Assembly: GCA_030526355.1 (NCBI GenBank)
Contig: JAUNDC010000001.1
Location: 1 to 62,128, forward strand
Source of the DNA: Bacillota bacterium
GTDB taxonomy: Bacteria; Bacillota; Clostridia; Peptostreptococcales; Anaerovoracaceae
Reading direction: 5' to 3'
Length of the DNA stretch: 62,128 nucleotides
Both the position numbers and the translations under genes were made by a program. Shown piece by piece: positions 41,664 through 52,002 of this stretch. How positions within the stretch are numbered: position 1 is the first letter of the stretch; each line of letters starts with the position of its first letter. Below the pieces are notes generated by a model. That model did not search any database. It was not told the origin of the DNA and saw only the letters and a list, made by a program, of their open reading frames with translations.

Positions 41664-43604
41664 ATGATAGTAGTATCAGCAAAGGACTTAACAAAAGCAT
41701 ACGGAACAGACGTGATACTGGACAAGGTATCATTTCATATAAATAAAGGTGAACGCGTCGGTATCATAGGAATCAACGGCGCCGGCAAAACCACGCTTCT
41801 TAAGATACTGACAGGACAGCTGCCATGCGAGTCGGGGGACTTTTTCATATCATCGGATACGCAGATTGGATACCTGCAGCAGGACGGAGGCTTCGATTCG
41901 GAAAAGACAGTGATAGAAGAAGTCAATGATATTTTCGGGCACTTTCCGCAGATGGAAAGAGAAATGGAATCACTGCTTTCGGAGATAGAAAAAACCCATG
42001 ATGAACGGCTGCTGGAGAGGTACGACGCGCTTCAGGAAAAGTTCAGAAATCTGGGAGGATATACATACAAAAGCGAAATCACGGGCATACTAACCAGCAT
42101 GGCGTTCACCCAGAGCAGCTATGACAAGAAAATTTCCACCCTGAGCGGAGGAGAAAAGACAAGGCTTGCGCTGGCATGCCTGCTGCTTAAAAAGCCTGAT
42201 ATACTGTTTCTGGACGAACCCACCAACCACCTGGATATAGGAACGCTGAAGTGGCTGGAGCAGTACCTTAAATCATACAAGGGAACTATAGTGCTTGTTT
42301 CCCATGATAGATATTTTCTCGATCAGACGGTGACGAGGATATTCGAAGTGGACAACCACAAGCTTAATATATATGAAGGCAACTACACCTTCTATGCAGC
42401 AGAGCGCAGGAAGAGAAGAGAAGCTGAGCTCAGAGCATATGAGAAGCAGAAAAAGGAAATCGACCGCCAGGAAGAGATGATCAGACGCTTCAAGCAGAGA
42501 GGCACTGAGAAACTCGCTAAACGGGCAGCATCACGTGAAAAAAGGCTGTCAGCCATGGAGATAATGGACAGACCAACAGGGCAGCACAGCAGGATGAAGC
42601 TGAACTTCAAGGAAAACTTTCAGAGCGGCAGAGACGTGCTCTTTGCAGAAAACCTCTCAAAAAGCTTCGGCTATGGAAGCAACAGCAGAGAACTGTTCAG
42701 AGATGTTGAGCTGGATATCAAGCGGGGAGAACGCATCTGTATCGTAGGTGCCAACGGAATAGGCAAAACGACACTTCTCAGAATGCTGATGGGCGACCTG
42801 ACCTGCAGCTCAGGACGTATCAAGATAGGCCATAACGTGCAGTTCGGATACTATGACCAGGAGCAGAAGCTGCTGAGCGGTGCCAGCACGGTGCTTGAGG
42901 AGCTTCACGATTCCTACAGATTATATACCGAAACAGAGCTGAGAAATGTACTGGGTAGATTCCTCTTTAGAGGTGAGGCTGTATTCCTTCAGGTAAGTTC
43001 GCTGAGCGGCGGGGAAAAGGCACGTCTTGCACTTCTCAAGCTTATGATGTCGGGAGCAAACGTTCTAGTGCTGGATGAACCTACGAACCATCTTGACATA
43101 GAATCGAAGGAGGTTTTTGAGGAAGCACTGCTTGATTTCCCGGGAACCTGCATCATCGTTTCCCATGACAGATATTTTCTCAACAGGATTCCTACCAGGA
43201 TACTTGAGCTTACAGCCGACGGAATTGTGAGCTATCTGGGAACATACGACTATTACGTTGAAAAAAAGCAGCAGCAGATACAGTCCGGCAGGAAGTATAT
43301 GGAAACCTTGACGGAGACGGAACGCGGGGACACTGAGAAGAAACCCGAGAACCTGTCGGCTGCCGAAAAACGGCGTATTCAGAAGGAGAAGGAAGCTGAG
43401 GACAGAAGGCTTGAGAGACAGAAAAAGGCACTTGAAGAGAAGATAGAGACTCTGGAAACGGAAATAGCGGAGCTTGAAAAGGAAGTGTGCCTTGAGGAAA
43501 ATATGACCGACCATGTCAAGCTGACGGCAATAAGCAATGAGCTGTCATCAAAGAGAGAAGAACTGGAAAATGCGTACGACAGCTGGCTGCAGCTTCAGGA
43601 GTAG
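41664..43604 (+). CDS. ydiF: ABC-F family ATPase (YdiF type)
   Basis: 646 residues with two ABC domains and no membrane segment, as in ribosome-associated ABC-F proteins. Domain 1: GINGAGKTTLLKIL, LSGGEKTRLALACLL, ILFLDEPTNHLD. The linker (P-site tRNA interaction motif) ~240-310 is rich in Arg/Lys/Glu. Domain 2: GANGIGKTTLLRML, LSGGEKARLALLKLM, VLVLDEPTNHLD. The C-terminal coiled coil ~540-646 (EKRRIQKEKEAEDRRLERQKKALEEKIETLETEIAELEKE) matches the YdiF/Uup-type tail. The order tsaE-tsaB-rimI-tsaD-ydiF is the Bacillus order, which supports the name. Confidence 0.92.
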   Translation: MIVVSAKDLTKAYGTDVILDKVSFHINKGERVGIIGINGAGKTTLLKILTGQLPCESGDFFISSDTQIGYLQQDGGFDSEKTVIEEVNDIFGHFPQMEREMESLLSEIEKTHDERLLERYDALQEKFRNLGGYTYKSEITGILTSMAFTQSSYDKKISTLSGGEKTRLALACLLLKKPDILFLDEPTNHLDIGTLKWLEQYLKSYKGTIVLVSHDRYFLDQTVTRIFEVDNHKLNIYEGNYTFYAAERRKRREAELRAYEKQKKEIDRQEEMIRRFKQRGTEKLAKRAASREKRLSAMEIMDRPTGQHSRMKLNFKENFQSGRDVLFAENLSKSFGYGSNSRELFRDVELDIKRGERICIVGANGIGKTTLLRMLMGDLTCSSGRIKIGHNVQFGYYDQEQKLLSGASTVLEELHDSYRLYTETELRNVLGRFLFRGEAVFLQVSSLSGGEKARLALLKLMMSGANVLVLDEPTNHLDIESKEVFEEALLDFPGTCIIVSHDRYFLNRIPTRILELTADGIVSYLGTYDYYVEKKQQQIQSGRKYMETLTETERGDTEKKPENLSAAEKRRIQKEKEAEDRRLERQKKALEEKIETLETEIAELEKEVCLEENMTDHVKLTAISNELSSKREELENAYDSWLQLQE

Positions 43605-43630
43605 CAGACGATTGCCCTGAATATGCCGCC

Positions 43631-43666
43631 GTGCCCTGCAAAGAAGCAAAGGCACCGTTTTTTTTC
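43631..43666 (+). terminator. rho-independent terminator after ydiF
   Basis: GTGCC-C-TGC and GCA-A-GGCAC form the stem (43631-43655), followed by CG and eight T residues. Confidence 0.85.
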
Positions 43667-43675
43667 TTAAAACTA

Positions 43676-43704
43676 TTGCAATAAAAGTAGGTGTACACTA
43701 TAAT
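43676..43704 (+). promoter_or_regulatory. sigma-A promoter for acpP
   Basis: TTGCAA (43676-43681), 17-bp spacer, TATAAT (43699-43704). Leader of about 60 nt to the acpP ATG. Confidence 0.85.
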
Positions 43705-43770
43705 AAGTGGGTAGTTATCAAAGAAACGTTGATAATACAATATTCAAAGAGAAATTTATGGAGGGATATT

Positions 43771-43998
43771 ATGACATTAGATAAGATCAAGGAAATAATT
43801 GCTGAGCAGTTAAGCGTTGAGGAAGATGCAGTTAAAATGGAAACTCATCTTATGAAGGATCTTGAAGCTGACTCACTGGACGCAGTTGAAATCATCATGG
43901 CTATCGAAGACGAATTCGGAATCGAAGTTCCTGATGAAGATGCAGAGAAGTTCCAGACTGTAAGTGATATCGTAAATTATGTAGAAGCTAAAGCATAG
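43771..43998 (+). CDS. acpP: acyl carrier protein
   Basis: 75 residues from ATG 43771, eight bases after GGAGGG (an upstream in-frame start at 43729 is not credible). The phosphopantetheine serine lies in [27 protein letters not shown]. Carries acyl chains in fatty-acid synthesis. It is detached from the fab cluster, has its own promoter, and is followed 18 bp later by the redox regulator rex. Confidence 0.95.
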   Translation: MTLDKIKEIIAEQLSVEEDAVKMETHLMKDLEADSLDAVEIIMAIEDEFGIEVPDEDAEKFQTVSDIVNYVEAKA

Positions 43999-44016
43999 GG
44001 AGAATAACAGCGTACG

Positions 44017-44658
44017 ATGAAGAAACAGGATAAGATTTCCAATGCTGTAATCAAGAGACTGCCAAGATACAGGCGATATCTCAAGGAATTACAGAAGAAG
44101 GGAGTCGATAAAATTTCTTCCAATGAATTCAGCCGACTTATTGGATATACAGCATCACAGATCAGACAGGATCTGAATAATTTCGGAGGGTTCGGACAGC
44201 AGGGCTACGGCTACAGCGTGGAAGGACTTTACAATGAAATCAGTGCGATCCTGGGTCTTGACAGACAATATAAGATGGTAATAGTCGGAGCGGGAAATCT
44301 CGGCCAGGCTATAGCGAACCATACATATTATTACAAAGCAGGATTTGTGGTGTGCGGTATTTTTGAAATAAATCCAAGGCTTATAGGTATCAAAATCAAT
44401 GATATCGAGGTTATGGATTACGAGAATATCGTGCAGTTTGTTGAAGACAATAACATTGATATAGGCATTATATGCACTACCAAGGATGCCGCTCAGGAAG
44501 TAGCGGACAAGCTGTGCTTTGCCGGTGTCAGAGGCTTATGGAATTTTGCACCTGTTGATATAGAGACTCCAAGTCGTGTGGCTATAGAGAATGTTCATAT
44601 CAGCGACAGCCTGCATTCCCTGGCTTATCACATGAACAAGATTCGTGAAGAAAAGTAA
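44017..44658 (+). CDS. rex: redox-sensing transcriptional repressor Rex
   Basis: 213 residues. The N-terminal winged helix (ISNAVIKRLPRYRRYLKELQKKGVDKISSNEFSRLIGYTASQIRQDLNNFGGFGQQGYGY) is followed by an NAD(H)-binding Rossmann domain (MVIVGAGNLGQAIANHTYYYKAGF). The C-terminal domain-swapped helix HISDSLHSLAYHMNKI completes it. Responds to the NADH/NAD+ ratio and controls fermentation genes. No clear Rex operator precedes acpP or the lysine operon, so targets in this window are not evident. Confidence 0.96.
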   Translation: MKKQDKISNAVIKRLPRYRRYLKELQKKGVDKISSNEFSRLIGYTASQIRQDLNNFGGFGQQGYGYSVEGLYNEISAILGLDRQYKMVIVGAGNLGQAIANHTYYYKAGFVVCGIFEINPRLIGIKINDIEVMDYENIVQFVEDNNIDIGIICTTKDAAQEVADKLCFAGVRGLWNFAPVDIETPSRVAIENVHISDSLHSLAYHMNKIREEK

Positions 44659-44672
44659 ATAATGGAAAATTA

Positions 44673-44701
44673 AATAACCGTTTCATTATGAAACGGTTAT
44701 T
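44673..44701. terminator. bidirectional terminator between rex and ferredoxin
   Basis: AATAACCGTTTC (44673-44684) pairs with GAAACGGTTATT (44690-44701), loop ATTAT. A-rich before and T-rich after, so it can serve the convergent genes on both strands. Confidence 0.8.
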
Positions 44702-44725
44702 AATTATCAGTTGATATATGATTTT

Positions 44726-44896
44726 TTAGCCTTCAACTGGAGCGTCAACAGGACATGCGCCAGCACATGCTCCGCAGTCAATGCACTTTTCAGCGTCGAT
44801 AACGTGCTTGTCATCGCCAGCTGAGATAGCTTCTGTTGGACATTCTTCGAGACAAGCTCCACAGTTGATGCATGAATCGTTAATTGTATAAGCCAT
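44726..44896 (-). CDS. 2[4Fe-4S] ferredoxin
   Basis: 56-residue clostridial-type ferredoxin, an electron carrier for anaerobic metabolism. Two classical clusters: CINCGACLEECP and CIDCGACAGACP. Start at MAYTINDS (ATG complement 44894-44896), preceded by AAAGGAGG on the minus strand. A longer frame reaching 44965 runs into the promoter of the divergent gene and is rejected. Plausible partner for butyryl-CoA dehydrogenase/Etf chemistry in lysine fermentation, though not adjacent to those genes. Confidence 0.97.
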   Translation of the reverse strand: MAYTINDSCINCGACLEECPTEAISAGDDKHVIDAEKCIDCGACAGACPVDAPVEG

Positions 44897-44966
44897 CGTG
44901 TTACCTCCTTTAAGATTATCATTAAACGACATGTAGATTATATCAGACATTAATGAGGAATTCAAG

Positions 44967-45785
44967 ATGAAAGTTTACGGACTTATAGGCAAAAGCGGCA
45001 CCGGCAAAAGCTATCAGGCGGTGAACCTTTGCAAGGAATACAATATAGAAAGCATTATTGATGATGGTCTGTTCATATGCAGAAACAAGGTGATGGCGGG
45101 AATATCCGCCAAAAGGCAGCCTACGCAGATAGGCGCCGTCAAGACAGCCCTGTTCCACAGTGATGAGCATATGCAGGAGGTCAGAGACAAAATCAAAAAA
45201 ATCAAACCGTCCTCCATACTGGTTATAGGTACATCAGACGGCATGGTGGATAAGATCGTGAAGAGGCTTGAGCTGCCGAGGATAGGAAAACGTATATATA
45301 TAGATGAAATTACTACTGAAGCGGAGCGAGCCATTGCCAGAAAGCACAGAGACGAGATGGGGCAGCACGTGATTCCTGCTCCGACCTTCCAGCTCAAAAG
45401 GCAGTTTTCAGGGTATTTTATGATGCCTGTCAGAATGCTGCTCAAGGAACTCGGAGCGATGAACATGAATGTCAGAGATATATCGGAGAAATCCGTTGTA
45501 AGACCTACATACAGCTATCTTGGAGATTACAAGATATCACAGAAGGTCATCTCTGATATAATTGAATGTGTCAGAAGAGATGTGCCTGGAGTAGAGGAGA
45601 TAGGCAAGGTGGCGGCGGTCAAGGTAAATGACGGGATAGAAATCCTGGTCACTGCCAGCTTCAGGTTCGGCGTCAATCTGCCGGAGACTGCTAAGCTCTT
45701 TCAGGCAGAGATGGTAAAAACGCTGGAGGATATGACGGCCTTTAATATAAACAAGCTGGATATTGAGGTCAGAGGAGTGATATGA
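44967..45785 (+). CDS. P-loop NTPase fused to an Asp23/Gls24-like domain
   Basis: 272 residues. The N-terminus MKVYGLIGKSGTGKSYQAVNLC is a Walker A. The following ~180 residues (DDGLFICRNKVMAGISAKRQPTQIGAVKTALF, ILVIGTSDGMVDKIVKRL, IYIDEITTEAERAIARKHRDEMGQHVIPAP) form an NTPase domain I cannot assign to a named family. Residues ~190-270 (KISQKVISDIIECVRRDVPGVEEIGKVAAVKVNDGIEILVTASFRFGVNLPETAKLFQAEMVKTLEDMTAFNINKLDIEVRGV) match the Asp23/YloU pattern. That domain normally stands alone and is linked to cell-envelope stress. It overlaps the glycosylase gene by 4 bp. Confidence 0.75.
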   Translation: MKVYGLIGKSGTGKSYQAVNLCKEYNIESIIDDGLFICRNKVMAGISAKRQPTQIGAVKTALFHSDEHMQEVRDKIKKIKPSSILVIGTSDGMVDKIVKRLELPRIGKRIYIDEITTEAERAIARKHRDEMGQHVIPAPTFQLKRQFSGYFMMPVRMLLKELGAMNMNVRDISEKSVVRPTYSYLGDYKISQKVISDIIECVRRDVPGVEEIGKVAAVKVNDGIEILVTASFRFGVNLPETAKLFQAEMVKTLEDMTAFNINKLDIEVRGVI

Positions 45786-46678
45786 TGGCAGACATGCGAA
45801 TCAGACAATGTGATGGGGTATTGACAATAGACGATGTAACGGATTTTAACCTTGACCATATATTTGACTGCGGTCAGTGCTTCAGATGGGAGAAGAACCC
45901 TGACGGAAGCTACAGCGGTGCCGCCTTCGGCAAGGTTGTCACCATAGATTATGAAAATGACTGCAGGCAGCTTAAACTGTACGGTTCCTGTGAAGAGGAC
46001 TTTGATAATATATGGCGAAGCTATCTTGATCTCGACAGAGATTATGGAGCTGTAAAAAGAACTCTGATGGAACGCGATACAGTCATCAGAGATGCTATTG
46101 ATTACGGACAGGGAATAAGAATCCTGAACCAGGAGAAATGGGAGACCTTGATTTCGTTTATTATCTCACAGAACAACAATATACCCAGAATAAAAAAGAA
46201 CATAAATTCTCTGGCTGAGCTCATGGGAGAGAGGATAGGCGAATACAATGGTAAGACGTGGTACAGTCTGCCCTCTGCTGATGTGCTTGCAGCAGCGGAG
46301 GTTGAAGATCTGGCTCCATGCAGACTGGGCTACAGAGCAAGATATCTCATCGAGACTGCCAGACAGGTAAGCACTGATGGTATCGAAAGCCTTGAGAAGC
46401 TGGCGGATCCGGAGATGTCAGCAGCTCAGACCGTTGAAGCTCTGAGAGGATACTGCGGCGTAGGTCCGAAGGTTGCAAACTGCATAGCACTCTTTTCCAT
46501 GGGACGAATAGACAGCTTCCCGATAGATACCTGGGTGAAGAAGGTGATGAATCAGCTTTACGGCATCCCGGAAAACGAGATGAAGCGAATGGCGGAGTTT
46601 GCGAAGGATGCCTTTGGTGAATACGGCGGAATCGCACAGCAGTACCTTTTTTATTACATAACTCATCGAAATGAATAA
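45782..46678 (+). CDS. ogg: 8-oxoguanine DNA glycosylase (OGG1-like)
   Basis: 298 residues: N-terminal TBP-like domain with FDCGQCFRWEKNPDGSY, then the HhH-GPD domain. The hairpin LRGYCGVGPKVANCIALFSMGRIDSFPIDTWVKKVM holds the catalytic Lys (GPKVAN) and Asp (FPIDTW). Removes 8-oxoguanine opposite C and nicks by beta-elimination. This eukaryote-like OGG1 form is scattered among anaerobic Clostridia. Start codon overlaps the upstream stop (ATGA). Confidence 0.93.
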   Translation: MMADMRIRQCDGVLTIDDVTDFNLDHIFDCGQCFRWEKNPDGSYSGAAFGKVVTIDYENDCRQLKLYGSCEEDFDNIWRSYLDLDRDYGAVKRTLMERDTVIRDAIDYGQGIRILNQEKWETLISFIISQNNNIPRIKKNINSLAELMGERIGEYNGKTWYSLPSADVLAAAEVEDLAPCRLGYRARYLIETARQVSTDGIESLEKLADPEMSAAQTVEALRGYCGVGPKVANCIALFSMGRIDSFPIDTWVKKVMNQLYGIPENEMKRMAEFAKDAFGEYGGIAQQYLFYYITHRNE

Positions 46679-46713
46679 AACAAAAAATCACCCTGAATTT
46701 TATTAAAAACATA

Positions 46714-46742
46714 TTGACAAATGAAGGGAATAGCGTTAAATT
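46714..46742 (+). promoter_or_regulatory. sigma-A promoter of groESL
   Basis: TTGACA (46714-46719), 17-bp spacer, TAAATT (46737-46742). The CIRCE element begins five bases downstream, so HrcA binding would block the start site. Confidence 0.85.
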
Positions 46743-46746
46743 ATAG

Positions 46747-46773
46747 TTAGCACTCGTAAAGAATGAGTGCTAA
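46747..46773 (+). promoter_or_regulatory. CIRCE operator (HrcA binding site)
   Basis: TTAGCACTC-N9-GAGTGCTAA, an exact match to the consensus, between the promoter and groES. Confidence 0.98.
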
Positions 46774-46827
46774 CAACAAGAATATAATAGGGAATACCCG
46801 TTAAAAAGAAAAGGAGATGACACAATA

Positions 46828-48767
<1,940 letters not shown>

Positions 48768-48822
48768 AAGGAACACAAGCATATCAACCCTATAATATAT
48801 ACTGATAATAATAACTGAAAGA

Positions 48823-48871
48823 AAAGGACTGCAATGCCGGTGAAACAAAATGCCGGCACGCAGTCCTTTGT
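48823..48871 (+). terminator. terminator after groEL
   Basis: AAAGGACTGC-A-ATGCCGG pairs with TGCCGGCA-CGCAGTCCTTT (arms 48823-48840 and 48851-48869), followed by TG-TT. Confidence 0.85.
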
Positions 48872-49021
48872 TCAGTATTTGCAGTAGTACAATCCCGAAG
48901 CGTTGAAGTCATATTTTGATGTAGCTCTTGTTTTTTGAGTAAATATATTATATGATTATATAAGTATAAGAAATGGTGTTGAGAGGAATTAGAACAATAA
49001 TCATAATAAGAGGAGGCAGCA

Positions 49022-49231
49022 ATGACGTTAGAGGAACTGTACAGGGCGGCACATACGCTTAAGGGCGTATGCCAGAATATGGGCTTTGGGTCGCTGGCGG
49101 AATCAACGTCTGAACTAACAGAGATCCTGAGAGCAGAAAACAGCTCAATCCCTGATGAGGCTTATGAAACTCTGGAGAGAGTCAAGTGCGATTATAATAT
49201 TACATCCGAAGCTATCAGGGCGGTGGAATAG
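49022..49231 (+). CDS. minimal stand-alone Hpt (histidine phosphotransfer) protein
   Basis: 69 residues from ATG with GAGGAGG about six bases upstream. LYRAAHTLKGVCQNMGFGSLAESTSELTEILRAEN matches the Hpt signature HxLKG with the phosphorylatable histidine at residue ~11. Normal Hpt domains have one or two helices before this point, so this is either a truncated bundle or a minimal form that pairs with a partner. No histidine kinase or response regulator is adjacent. It is monocistronic or shares a transcript with lepB, 35 bp downstream. Confidence 0.65.
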   Translation: MTLEELYRAAHTLKGVCQNMGFGSLAESTSELTEILRAENSSIPDEAYETLERVKCDYNITSEAIRAVE

Positions 49232-49265
49232 TACATAATATAAGGGATAGTGATGGTGAGAACTG

Positions 49266-49799
49266 GTGAATAGAAGACTTTTGGGAAAATACGACGGTAA
49301 AAAACAGGGGTGGCTTCATGGGGCTAAGAAGTTTATTCTGCTCTTTATAGCCGTTTTTCTGATATTCCGTTTCGTTATAGGCTTTTCTGTTGTCAAAGGT
49401 GATTCTATGGAGCCTACCCTCCACAAGGGTGAAGCAGTTATTTACAGCAGAATTACAAATGATTTTCAAAGAGGCGATGTGGTATCCGTCAGGGTTCCCG
49501 AAGGCGAATACTACGTTAAGCGTGTAATTGCTGTTGAGGGTGATACCATTGATATCAGAGACGGCAATGTGTACATTAATGGAGAGCTTCAGCAGGAGTC
49601 GTATATAAAAGGGCAGACCTTGCCGCAGGAGGGCACTGTAGTATATCCTTATGAACTGCAGGAGAATCAGATATTTGTGATGGGAGACAACAGAGAAGGC
49701 TCAATGGATTCGAGAAGCTTCGGAGTTGTCGGAGAACGTCAGATAAAAGGAAAGCTGCTGCTCCATGCAGGGCTGTTCTATATCAAAACAGTTAAATAG
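49266..49799 (+). CDS. lepB: signal peptidase I
   Basis: 177 residues. A single N-terminal membrane helix (FILLFIAVFLIFRFVIGF) precedes the extracellular catalytic domain. The nucleophile Ser is in GDSMEPTL and the general-base Lys in YYVKRVIAVEGD; MGDNREGSMDSRSFG is box E. GTG start; a weak AAGGGA lies about 20 bases upstream, so the start is less certain than the frame. Cleaves signal peptides of exported proteins such as the surface proteins in this window. Confidence 0.94.
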   Translation: MNRRLLGKYDGKKQGWLHGAKKFILLFIAVFLIFRFVIGFSVVKGDSMEPTLHKGEAVIYSRITNDFQRGDVVSVRVPEGEYYVKRVIAVEGDTIDIRDGNVYINGELQQESYIKGQTLPQEGTVVYPYELQENQIFVMGDNREGSMDSRSFGVVGERQIKGKLLLHAGLFYIKTVK

Positions 49800-49805
49800 A
49801 CAGAT

Positions 49806-49853
49806 AAAAACGCTTTCGCAGCATGATTGAGAATGGCTTGCGAAAGCGTTTTT
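49806..49853. terminator. bidirectional terminator between lepB and pilT
   Basis: AAAAACGCTTTCGCA (49806-49820) and TGCGAAAGCGTTTTT (49839-49853) form a 15-bp stem with A-run and T-run flanks, suitable for the two convergent units. Confidence 0.92.
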
Positions 49854-49857
49854 TTGT

Positions 49858-50919
49858 TTATAGTTTTTTCTTGAGCATTTCAGGATTCGACGCATATCTC
49901 AGAGCAGTTTCCTGAGATATGGTGCCTTCCTGATAAAGCTTCAGGAGGCTTCCATCCATTGATATCATATCATCCTTCATGGACGAGTATATGATGCCAT
50001 CGATCTGATGCACCTTGTTTTCACGTATCATATTCCTGATTGCAGGAGTAACAGTCATGATTTCCATAGCCGGAACCATATTGCCGTTTACATCAGGCAC
50101 CAGCTGCTGGGAAACGACGGCGGTAAGCACCATCGACAGCTGAACGGCTATCTGCCTCTGTTGGTTGGCAGGGAAGACATCAATGATACGATCGATAGTG
50201 TTTGCAGCACCTATGGTGTGAAGCGTGGAAAGCAGCAGATGACCTGTCTCAGCCGCAGTCATGGCCACGTTGATAGTTTCGAAGTCTCTCATTTCCCCAA
50301 GGAGTATGACATCGGGACTTTGCCTCAGAGCAGCACGAAGAGCAGTTACATAGCTTGAGGTATCGATATTGATTTCGCGCTGGCTGACTATGCTGTTGTT
50401 GTGGCGGTGAAGATACTCCAGAGGATCCTCCAGCGTGATCACGTGCTTTTTATGCGTCCTGTTAATATGGTCTATCATGCACGCCAGCGTGGTGGATTTA
50501 CCGCTTCCGGCCGGGCCTGTAACAAGAATCATTCCCTTGGAGGCATCCGAAAGTCTGATAACATTGTCAGGTATGCCGATAAGCTCGGGATTAGGAAGCT
50601 GGAAGGTAATGATACGAATTACCGCGGAAAGCGCACCCCTCTGTTTGAACGCGCTTACACGGAATCGCGACAGACCCTGTATGGAAAACGAAAAATCATC
50701 ATCGCCTGTATCATGCAGTATGGCGATATCACGATGGTTTGCATATTCATATATATCGCTGATGAGAGCTTCCGTATCATCGGGCAGAAGTCTGACATCA
50801 TCGACGCGGTCTATTGCTCCGTTTTTTCTCATGGAAACAGGCAGGCCTGCTACAATAAAAACATCGGACGCCTGCTGCTCGATAGCAAGCTCCAGAAGGG
50901 ATTTCAAGTTGGTGTTCAT
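49858..50919 (-). CDS. pilT: type IV pilus retraction-type ATPase PilT
   Basis: 353 residues. Walker A GPAGSGKSTTLACMID; Asp box around ITLEDPLEYLH; Walker B VILLGEMRDFETI; His box HLLLSTLHTIGA; and the PilT-specific C-terminal AIRNMIRENK. The N-terminal PAS-like domain starts with LLELAIEQQASDVFI. No pilB extension ATPase is present in this locus, so either PilB is elsewhere or this ATPase serves both directions. It overlaps the upstream gene by 4 bp and is the last gene of the minus-strand series. Confidence 0.93.
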   Translation of the reverse strand: MNTNLKSLLELAIEQQASDVFIVAGLPVSMRKNGAIDRVDDVRLLPDDTEALISDIYEYANHRDIAILHDTGDDDFSFSIQGLSRFRVSAFKQRGALSAVIRIITFQLPNPELIGIPDNVIRLSDASKGMILVTGPAGSGKSTTLACMIDHINRTHKKHVITLEDPLEYLHRHNNSIVSQREINIDTSSYVTALRAALRQSPDVILLGEMRDFETINVAMTAAETGHLLLSTLHTIGAANTIDRIIDVFPANQQRQIAVQLSMVLTAVVSQQLVPDVNGNMVPAMEIMTVTPAIRNMIRENKVHQIDGIIYSSMKDDMISMDGSLLKLYQEGTISQETALRYASNPEMLKKKL

Positions 50920-51437
50920 TTTATACTCCTAGTTCTAAGGTTCATAAGGTCAAGGCTCTGGTCGAATTTGCGGTCGGTTGTGGTTATGACCTGCCATTTT
51001 TCTATATTATAGTAGCTTTCGCTTACCGATGGGTCTGTGACAAGCAGCCTTACATCGAGAGCCTGGGTTTTATCAAGAGGTATCAGATACGAAATTACAG
51101 CTAGACTGCCGCTTGGGGCAGATTCTGTATCCAGTGAAACATCGGCATCAGTAATTTTATCGAGCCCTTTTCTCACGGAATCAATGTATGAGCCTGCAGG
51201 ATTTCTGTATGATTCCTCCATCAGCATGTCCAGCTGTGAGAGAACCGACTCTGCGGACGAAGATGCCGTATAGTAGGAATTCCTGTGGTCAGCCAGCTTC
51301 TGGCTGAGTGCCAGGTCGCTTTTTGCACTGGACAGCGACAGCAGGGCAAATGTTGTCAGGCACAGCACCAGGAAAACAACCAGCAGAGAGGATAGACCGA
51401 TATTTACGAAAGGAAACTGTTTGCTTCTCTTGTTCAT
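50916..51437 (-). CDS. pilus-locus membrane protein, unknown
   Basis: 173 residues with one N-terminal hydrophobic segment (NIGLSSLLVVFLVLCLTTFALLSLSSAKSDLALSQ) followed by a mostly hydrophilic extracytoplasmic domain. Layout is like a minor pilin or PilX-type assembly protein, but the prepilin cleavage motif (G-F-x3-E) is not clear. Overlaps pilT and the preceding gene by 4 bp each, so it is co-translated with the pilus set. Confidence 0.75.
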   Translation of the reverse strand: MNKRSKQFPFVNIGLSSLLVVFLVLCLTTFALLSLSSAKSDLALSQKLADHRNSYYTASSSAESVLSQLDMLMEESYRNPAGSYIDSVRKGLDKITDADVSLDTESAPSGSLAVISYLIPLDKTQALDVRLLVTDPSVSESYYNIEKWQVITTTDRKFDQSLDLMNLRTRSIK

Positions 51438-51934
51438 CGTGAAGTCCTCCTTGCTATATGATTCTTGGTGTCAAGGTTATATATTTCTTTATCATCTGAA
51501 CAGCCTATGTAACTGATATCTGCAGACAGCATATCGCTGCTTTGAGATAGTCTGACCGTCATCCTGTAGCTGCATTTATCAGCGCTGCACTGGCTGAAGT
51601 TTTCGTCGTAATACACGGTTACATCAGCATCGCTTGCACCAGCAACCGCCTCAGCTACATCCGTTTCAGCTGTCGCTGCCACGGCGTCGGCATCGGGATA
51701 CACCTTGGCAATAAGCTCAAGTGCACTTTTCGCATCAGCTGAGGTCTTGCATATTTCCGCAACGGCGGAGCATTCGTTTACCGCCTGAGTAAGCGCCTGG
51801 GATTCCTGACTCATTAAATGAGATTTGACAAAAATCTGCACGCAAACAGCACTGGTGACCGAGAAAAACAAGATCGCCAGAATGATCTCCATCAGAAACA
51901 AGCTTGAAGATTGTGCTTTGCTTTTTTGAATCAT
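51434..51934 (-). CDS. prepilin-like protein of the pilus locus
   Basis: 166 residues from ATG 51934 (MIQKSKAQSSSLFLMEIILAILFFSVTSAVCVQIF). The longer frame to 51994 lacks a ribosome site. The N-terminus has a short basic leader, a Glu five residues into the hydrophobic stretch and a long helix, the layout of type IV prepilins and pseudopilins. The residue before the helix is Ser/Leu rather than Gly, so processing would be atypical. The C-terminal domain has a cysteine pair in FSQCSADKCSYRM. Confidence 0.7.
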   Translation of the reverse strand: MIQKSKAQSSSLFLMEIILAILFFSVTSAVCVQIFVKSHLMSQESQALTQAVNECSAVAEICKTSADAKSALELIAKVYPDADAVAATAETDVAEAVAGASDADVTVYYDENFSQCSADKCSYRMTVRLSQSSDMLSADISYIGCSDDKEIYNLDTKNHIARRTSR

Positions 51935-52002
51935 AAGCCTCGAATCCTTTCTTTGCTTATCGAATGTGATTAGCTGCGGACTGCGCCCGCACACCTCGCC
52001 GG

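Noticed and set aside
43676..43770. Rex operator at the acpP promoter
   Set aside because: rex is adjacent, but no TTGT-N8-ACAA-like palindrome overlaps the promoter.
46347..46712. Minus-strand frame of 121 codons overlapping the ogg 3' end
   Set aside because: Antisense to conserved HhH-GPD motifs; no ribosome site or family resemblance.
50008..51012. Plus-strand frames opposite pilT
   Set aside because: They are antisense shadows of a well-supported pilT and its upstream gene; the translations show no domains.
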